Shown here: piece by piece, positions 56,874-64,000 of the stretch
Position numbering within the stretch: position 1 is the stretch's first letter
How the letters are laid out: every line of letters begins with the position of its first letter
Source of the DNA: Phlegmacium glaucopus
Lineage: Eukaryota > Basidiomycota > Agaricomycetes > Agaricales > Cortinariaceae
Reading direction: 5' to 3'
Assembly (NCBI GenBank): GCA_015039465.1
Contig: MU130036.1
Coordinates: forward strand, 89,905-153,904
Length of the DNA: 64,000 nt
Program-made: the position numbers and the translations under genes
Notes under the pieces: generated by a model
The model's input: the letters and a program-made list of their open reading frames with translations, nothing else
Databases searched by the model: none
Told to the model about the DNA's origin: nothing

Positions 56874-59481
56874 ATGGCAATTATTACTCCAGGAGTCGAC
56901 CTCATAGCTCGTATACTCGGGCTATTGGGCATAGTGGTCGGATCGGTAGCCTCCCTCAACGTTCTCGCTGCTCGTTCTGGTTATCAAGTCCCTACATGGA
57001 TAGTTCTCGCAGGAACTGCCCTGGGTCTTCCAGTGCTGGTCACGATCTACATTATTTCTCAGGAGGTCTTGAAGGTGCAACAAGCAGCATCCATGGGAGC
57101 TCGCGTCGTTCCACAAGCCCAGGGGAACTCAATCGGAAACGTCGATATCCTCAAGCAAATGATGGCAAACCTGAAATCGGGTTATCCTGGTCAGTTGCCT
57201 TCCCTTTCATCTCCACAATTAGTAATAACCACTAACTAACTATCGGATGTTCTATCCAGGCGATGGTTTGGATGAACTTATTGAGAAGCGAGGGCCGGTA
57301 GTCAACATGCGAGTTCTCTGGTCAGATTTAGTGTTTACAACATCTCCTGAGCATATCAAGACTATACTGTCTACCGATTTTCAAAATTACATTAAAGGTT
57401 TGATAACAAATATCTGACAACGCCGCCCTTGTAACCCTGACTTCTCTACCTGCAGGCGAACGCTTTCACTCCACAATGGAATCCGTACTCGGAACTGGAG
57501 TTTTTAACTCTGATGGTAATTTGCTTCCAAATGCCACATTGAATTCCTAACTCTAACACTTTCTGATTCTTTAAAGGTGAAATGTGGAAGTACGTTTTAC
57601 ACCGTGTTCCAAATTCACCCATTTTACCATATTGAAGTTAACAATGCAGGTTTCATCGTTCAATAACCCGTCCCATGTTTACAAGAGAGAAAATCAGCCA
57701 TTTTGAGCTATTTGACCGGCAGGCATCTCAAGTGATCACCAAATTGCGCGAGCGCTTACATCAAGGATATGCTGTTGACTTTCAGGCAAGTCCCGTCTTC
57801 CCGTTCTAAGATAAGTATTAAACAAAAAAAACTCTATGCAGGACCTTATGTCGCGCTTTACTCTTGACTCAGCTACGGAGTTCCTTTTCGGTCACTGCGT
57901 AGAAAGTCTTTCTGCTGGCCTTCCTTATCCTCATAACGCGATCTATCCTCCCTTGATTCCCAGGACAACTCATGGTGATGCAGCCAATGAGTTCGCTTCT
58001 GCTTTCCTTGAAGCTCAAGAGACTATCTCAGTCAGAGAGCGATACGGATGGGTGTGGCCTTTTATGGAGATATTCAAAGACAAGAGTTCTGAGCCGATGA
58101 AAGTGGTAAATGCTTACATAGAACCTATCGTCAAGGAAGCACTCGAGAAGAAACAAAGTTTACCACCGAAGGAGAAAGGGGATATCTCAGAAGACACAGA
58201 CGACGGAACGTTGTTGGATCACTTGGTCAAAGTAACCTCAGGTGAGTCGACTTGTTCTAAAAGCTGAAGGTTACACTTGAGAATAACTCCAAAATATAGA
58301 TCCAAATGTCTTGAAGGACGAAACGTGAGGCACAATGTCTTATAAGACGAGATCAAACATCTGATGCTCCGATTCTGTAGTCTGAATATCATGATAGGTG
58401 AATCTTTGAATTGATTATAATGAAGCTCGCATCTAACCTCCTCTCATAACTAGCTGGTCGTGATACAACAGCTTCGACGCTTACTTTCATCATTTATTTC
58501 CTAGCTATCTACCCAACGGTTACTACTCGTCTTCGAGAAGAAATACTCGCTAAAGTTGGGCATTCGCGTCGTCCAGACTATGATGATATCAGAGATATGA
58601 AATACCTTCGCGCAGTGATCAACGGTGAGTACCTTGTTTGCCATCTTTTTGCAATTCTAGAATTCTCAAGAGCGATATCTATAGAAACCTTGAGACTCTA
58701 CCCCATCGTGTAAGCGACCTAGAGACATTTTTCTGAGAGATGCTTACTATCTCGTTTAGACCCTTTAATGTTAGGGAGAGCATCAACGCTACAACTTGGG
58801 CTTCCGAAGATCCCAATCAGAAGCCGTATTTTATTCCAGCAGGGACAAAGTAAGTAAAGTGCTAGGCAGTTCCCTCATCTGCTTGAGATTTTAAAAGTGT
58901 TTATCTAGGACCGCATATTCCGTATTCATGATGCAGAGACGCAAAGATTTATGGGGGCCTGATGGTAAGCTGGTGAACTCTCTCCGCCTTCAGATATTTC
59001 ATTCATCCACTTGGTGGCCAAAGCTGAGGAATTCGACCCTGATCGTTTCCTCGACGAAAGATTGAAGAAATATTTATCCAAGAACCCGTTCATCTTCTTG
59101 CCTTTCAATGCAGGTCCACGAATTTGTCTCGGCCAGCAAGTACGTTGCAAAGAAAACCTTTAATTCCGTTAAATGTTGACGAGTTTTTTATGCCAAAGTT
59201 CGCTTATAATGAAATGTCTTTCATGCTCATCCGTCTCCTACAAAACTTCTCATCCATTGACCTCGATCTGGAAGCAGTACCTCTAGAGGCACGTCCTCCA
59301 GCAGAATGGGCAAAGACAAGTGGTCGAAAATCCATTGAGAAGTTGTTCCCTAAGATGCACTTGACTATGTATACTTATGTATGTACTTTTTCTTTCATTA
59401 TTATCTTTACTGATCGATTTTTGTTTTTCATTTGATAGGGTGGTTTGTGGGTCAAGATGAAAGATAGCGATGGGGGGTAAT
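56874..59481 (+). CDS. cytochrome P450, CYP63/CYP5037-like
   Basis: Fifteen exons (56874-57189, 57260-57397, 57456-57515, 57577-57589, 57650-57785, 57842-58241, 58300-58324, 58381-58397, 58454-58624, 58685-58709, 58760-58849, 58909-58964, 59024-59139, 59199-59378, 59440-59481) total 1785 nt, 594 aa. Two N-terminal hydrophobic segments anchor it in the ER. Signatures: I-helix A-G-R-D-T-T (369-374), E-T-L-R (426-429), heme loop [10 protein letters not shown] with Cys517. The overall pattern fits the basidiomycete CYP63/CYP5037 group, some of which oxidise alkanes, fatty acids or xenobiotics; the substrate here is unknown. The intron after exon 5 starts with GC instead of GT. Confidence 0.92.
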
Positions 59482-59701
59482 TAGTCCCTCAAAAACTCTT
59501 CCTTATTATTATATAAATGAACGATGTACAAGTATAGCTTCTCTTATTGTATCAGTATCGAGATAACTAAGCCGAACTTTTTACCTTGAGTATTGAATTT
59601 GTTGCTTTTATGGACATCCTCTACCATCTTGAGAGAGATATATTGATTTGGTGATAAATTGATTTATGTGACAAAGTAATTTCCCGTTGCCATTCTTCAA
59701 T

Positions 59702-60757
59702 TTAGTGCGTGAAGAACTGGCCTACAACTTCCATAACTCGTTCTGTCTCTTCGTGTTGTGCGATGTGGCTTGATTCCTATCAATAAATCAATAACTGAGG
59801 TGGAACAGCAAACTGGATAAAAAAACTTACACTGAATTGAACCCATTTAACTCGAGGAATATTTTTGAAAAATGGATAGACGACTGTATCAGTTGCTTCG
59901 TCGTATCGACCGTTGGTCACAAGTGTTGGAACGTTGATCTTGTGAAGTTGGTCAATTATGCTCCAGTCTTTCAAGGTACCAATAACGTGGATTTCATTTG
60001 GACCGTTCCTGATGAAAACAAAGTTTACTTGAAGTAAGTATAATTTTATCATCCATCAATCCCCCACGACGACGTACATTGTGTGATATACTGTAGGATC
60101 TTTTTCTATCCATTCAAAACTAACTGCAAGTTCCGGAGGTATAGGTTTCAATCTGCATAAATGACGCTCGTTGAAGACTTGAGTTGCAGCTTCATACTCT
60201 TTATCGCTCGTTGTACCCGCATCCTCATGTTTCGTCAAAGTATCCTGAACATCCTTTGGTAATCCAGACCTCAATCTATTTTGCTCTGCAATCCACAAAG
60301 GCATAGAAGATGGGCTGGACATGATCGCGAGACGGTTCAAGCCAGAAGGTGTTCGTACGGCATGGCTGGCAGCCAACATCCCTCCCCATGAATGACCAAG
60401 AAGATCATAATCATCTTGTATCTTAAAATGGGAGAGGACATTATCGAGTTCATCGAGAAAGAGTTGAACGGTCCAGAAAGTTCCATCTCCCATCTTCTCA
60501 GGAAGGTGAGTTGAACGACCAGAGCCGAGTTGGTCGTAGAGAATGAGAGGGATGCCATGAGTGGATGTAATGTTGGCGAAGATGAATAGATAGTCTGAGG
60601 TAGCTCCTGGACCACCGTGGAGTGCGATTAGAGGACGTTTTCCAGAGTGTAAGTCGCCTACGACCCTGTACCAAGTTTTACAAGGTTTTCCGGCTGATGG
60701 AACTTGGAAATCGATTTCGCCTTCGAGAACGTTGGGGGTCGTTGGTATGGTCGCCAT
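59702..60757 (-). CDS. proline iminopeptidase-like alpha/beta hydrolase, copy A
   Basis: Exons 60757-60078, 60008-59831, 59776-59702 give 933 nt, 310 aa. Oxyanion motif H-G-G-P-G (47-51), nucleophile elbow G-H-S-W-G-G with Ser123, acid Asp263 (G-R-Y-D) and His290 (E-S-S-H) form the S33 triad. Such enzymes release N-terminal proline or hydrolyse amino-acid amides; fungal members include L-amino-acid amidases. Cytosolic, with no signal peptide. Tandem with a closely similar copy downstream in window coordinates. Confidence 0.92.
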
Positions 60758-61546
60758 TTGTGAGATGTGTGAGTCCGGGGGCGGAGTGTAAGGGAATATC
60801 TACACTATTTGAAGCGCGCGAGTATAAATGGGAACCCTGGTCTAGTACTAGTCCAAGTCTAGTCTGCAAGTAGTTACTAGTCGCGCCCAAACTGTACTAA
60901 AACCAAACTATGTAGATTAGGTGCTGCTTTCCCACGTCCAACGCGCCTCTTAATTAATGCTTGATTAATGCCACCCTTTTTCTCTTATCGTAGACGCATT
61001 ATCCATCCAATCTGACGTGTCCAATGCTGCCCACTGTCGACTATAACGAAGCCTTCAAGTTCTTGAGCCCCCCATTCATGGCAGATCTGCTGTAAAATTC
61101 TGACTGATAGTGGAATAGTGTAAGTGGACTCCTAGCTGGGGCTCGTAGATGCGTCGAGCAGGTCGTACGGTTAGTGTCGCACGTAACGGCGGGAGGCAAG
61201 CGACAAGGTATAACGAGGTCACATGATCTACGCTATCTAATCTACTTGCCTGGGGGATCTAATCTAATCTAGGTGAATCAACTTAAAGTTGAAGGGTAGA
61301 CCTTCTCAAGACATGACTCAGATTGAGGAGTTGGCTGAAGAGGGTTGGTGGTGATTGGTAAAATATGTTCGAAAAAGAGGCATGTGGTATATATGCCAAA
61401 CTTTGGCTCGCCCAGATGATAAAAGAACGAACCCTATAAATAGGACTCGTAACTTGGCTAGGTTGAAATCCCTTATACATTTATTTGGTGATAAATCAAT
61501 TTATGAGACAAAGTAATTTGCGTTGCCATTCGCTTTCAATCCCAAA
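60758..61546. other. intergenic between the two hydrolase copies
   Basis: Holds the promoter of copy A and the 3' end of copy B. Part of the 5' region (to about 60,890) resembles that of copy B (62,588-62,680), including TATAAATGGGAACCC-like sequence, showing that the duplication included the promoter. Confidence 0.55.
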
Positions 61547-62587
61547 TTAGTGCGTGAAGAACTGGCCTACAACTTCCATAACTCGTTCTGTCTCTTCGTG
61601 TTGTGCGACATGGCTTGATTCCTACAAAAAAATCAATAATTAAAGGTGGAAGAGCGAACTAGCGAAAAAAACCTTACAGTAAATTGAACCCATTTAACTC
61701 GAGGAATATGTTTGAAAAATGGATAGACGACTGTATCAGTTGCTTCATCGTATCTGCCATTGGTTAAAAGTGTTGGGACGTTGATCTTGTGGAGTTGGTC
61801 AATTATATTCCAGTCTTTCAAGGTCCCAACAACGTGGAATTCGTTTGGACCGTTCCTGTTAACTTGAGTAAGTATAATTTTATCATCCATCAATCCCCAC
61901 GACGACGCACATTGTGTGATATACTGTAGGATCTTTTTCGATCCATTCAAAAACAGCTGCAAGTTCCGGAGGTGAAGGTTTCAACCTGCATAAATGATGG
62001 TCGTTGAAGACTTGAGTCGCAGCTTCATACTCCTTATCGCTCGTTGTACCCGCATCTTCATGCTTCGTCAAAGTATCCTGAACATCTTTTGGTAATCCGG
62101 ACCTCAACCTATTCTGCTCTGCAACCCATAGGGGCATAGAAGGTGGGCTCGACATGATCGCTAGACGGTTCAAGCCAGAAGGTGTTCGTATGGCATGATT
62201 GGCAGCTAACATCCCTCCCCACGAATGGCCAAGAAGATCATAATCGTCTTGTATCTTAAAATGGGAGAGGAGATTGTCGAGTTCATCGAGAAAGAGTTGG
62301 ACTGTCCAGAAAGATCCGTCTCCCATCTTCTCAGGAAGGTGAGTTGAACGACCAGAACCGAGTTGGTCGTAGAGAATGACAGGAATGCCATGGGCGGATG
62401 TAATGTTGGCGAAGACGAATAGATAATCTGAGCTAGCTCCTGGCCCGCCGTGGAGTGCGATTAGAGGGCGTTTCCCAGAGTGTAAGTCGCCTATGAGCCT
62501 GTACCAAGTTTTACAAGGTTTTCCGGCTGATGGGACATGAAATTCGATTTCGCCTTCGACAACGTTGGGGGTTGGTGTGGTCGCCAT
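61547..62587 (-). CDS. proline iminopeptidase-like alpha/beta hydrolase, copy B
   Basis: Exons 62587-61911, 61855-61678, 61621-61547 give 930 nt, 309 aa. Introns are at the same positions as in copy A and the triad motifs are the same (H-G-G-P-G, G-H-S-W-G-G, G-R-Y-D-E, E-S-S-H). It differs from copy A by scattered conservative changes and one codon near the N-terminus. Both copies appear intact, so they may be expressed differently or have diverged in substrate. Confidence 0.92.
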
Positions 62588-62956
62588 TTGTGAGATGTGA
62601 GCCTGGGGGATGTAAGGGCATATCTAGACCATTTGAATCGCACGAGTATAAATGGGAACCCGGTCCCATTGGTACCGACAAAATGATTGATTCCCTGAGC
62701 CCCTGTGAATGTTTTGCCAAACGAGCTTATTCTGGTCATAGCAAGCTAAAAATACAACACTCGTTCAGCTCCTCAAGCAGCGACAATCGCCCAACGACCC
62801 CTGCTGAATGAAGTGATGATGCGCTGAACTTGTTTGTTGATGTTTTTATTAACCTGTTTTCGAATATTATCATCATCCTTGACGTCATTTTGACATGGAG
62901 CACCGACATACAGTTTAAATATCGACGCACCTCATTTATTTCTCTTCCTGACCCCC

Positions 62957-64000
62957 ATGTCCTCGATTGTAATCCCAAAACCTGTCCGCGAACCATCTTC
63001 CGAATGGTCTTCTTCGACCCCCAATGCGCCCGAACCTCAGGCTGTCTCATCCCCTAAGGATCAAATAGCTTCAAACCCCACCACACCCGGACTCCATGTT
63101 CCAGGTGCTTTTCCCGGGAACATCCCTAAATCCGGTGACGACATTCAGCAAGATACGGAGTACGTTAAACATGTAGCCATAAGCGCGTTCCAAACCGCCA
63201 AAGGGTATGCACCGACGGGTGTGGAAGATATCAAACGCTTAATACAGAATGCTGGGGATACCGTTGGAGGATATCTAGCAGAAAGCGTCGCTGCCTACTT
63301 CCGTTAGTCACTGCCTTTTTCTATCAATAAAGTACTCATATCTTTCCGTATTGTCATAATACTAGCACATCATACCCCAGCCGATACTTCACTTCCTTCT
63401 GACCCCGATCCACTGAACGTGCGCCCAGCTTCGTTGGGCGATGTAGGCACGCACCCTGGTCCGTCCGCTGTTACTTGTTCTGCTTGATAAAAGGTCTCAT
63501 TGTTGTTTTCATAGTAAACCATACCACAAATACCTCGCTTCCTTCTGAAGAAACTTCTCAAAACACGCATCCAAACTCATCTATCGGAGCAGGGGTTCTT
63601 CCTGGCCCTCCAGGTGAGTTTTGCATAGCGATGACACCTGATGAACGTATATCGCCACCAACTCCCGAATACACATCTCCACCCACGTCCCATGGCCCAA
63701 AATCGGATACTGTGCGTTCTGAAACCGGCATTGCGATCCTTCCGGAAGAGAGAAGACAACAAAATCTCCCTTCGCATGACGACGAACCCTCCTTTGCAAC
63801 TGAGAAGGGTAAGTCTGTTAGCACTGGTGGAGTCGGCGCTTTGCCTGGAGACAAGGAAGAGGTCAGCGTGGCACTTTTGCCTGAAGAGGGAAAATCTCTT
63901 GTTGGAACTGAAAGTGGTGCGAGCACAGATGTAAGTACTAGGTTGCTCCGTGGTACACCTTCAACCATTGTACAGGACCGGGACACTTCTCAGTACACGC
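62957..64000 (+). CDS. Ser/Pro-rich hypothetical protein, continues off the edge
   Basis: Exons inferred: 62957-63302, 63366-63476, 63515 to beyond 64000, with borders GT-AG and frames joining correctly. The first part has a helical segment (H-V-A-I-S-A-F-Q-T-A-K-G-Y and I-K-R-L-I-Q-N-A-G-D-T). The rest is disordered with recurring L-P-S-D-P, L-P-S-E-E, L-P-E-E motifs. If the first intron is retained, a 116-aa protein ends at 63307. No family recognised; the 3' end lies outside the window. Confidence 0.6.

Overview
The window looks like a chromosome segment of a filamentous basidiomycete, probably an agaricomycete. Genes are split by many short introns (about 50-100 nt) with GT-AG borders. 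The gene content is also typical of that group: a class I hydrophobin, a STE12 factor that carries both an STE domain and C2H2 fingers, a CYP63/CYP5037-like P450, an F-box protein, NB-ARC/TPR (NLR-like) genes, a Helitron with an OB-fold companion gene, and Gypsy and Copia fragments. The species cannot be named from the sequence alone.

Layout. 1-15,714 is a nested transposon graveyard: a hAT-type MITE, an inverted-repeat element cut by a Gypsy LTR, a Gypsy element missing its 3' end, a TIR element with an array of C/G hairpins, CCGGCA-rich repeats with an acidic repeat ORF, a Copia gag fragment split by a second MITE, and a 1.4-kb repeat. 15,953-20,965 and 32,297-38,030 are two arms of an inverted duplication. 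Each arm carries one NLR-like gene: the left is a frameshifted pseudogene with 14 TPR units, the right is intact with 20. Between the arms lie a degenerate hydrophobin (21.6-22.2 kb) and STE12 (26.4-31.3 kb). 38,031-45,444 is again repeats: a remnant with the same terminal motif as the hairpin element, a MITE fragment, a broken Helitron helicase hosting the second 1.4-kb repeat, an OB-fold-like Helitron gene, and a recognisable Helitron 3' end.

46,742-64,000 is the gene-dense part: MAPKK (minus), PAAF1/Rpn14-like WD40 protein (plus), MARVEL-type four-TM protein (plus), F-box protein (minus), P450 (plus), two tandem proline-iminopeptidase-like hydrolases (minus), and a multi-exon Ser/Pro-rich gene running off the right edge. 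Gene models were rebuilt by hand from splice signals; where stated, the summed exon lengths are divisible by three and the domains read through the junctions.

Functional links. The MAPKK and STE12 belong to the same conserved fungal pheromone/filamentation MAPK pathway and lie about 15 kb apart. The NLR-like pair is of the type associated in fungi with non-self recognition; its nearly identical TPR units and the copy-number difference between arms suggest ongoing repeat shuffling. The rest of the gene-dense part looks like ordinary housekeeping and secondary metabolism.
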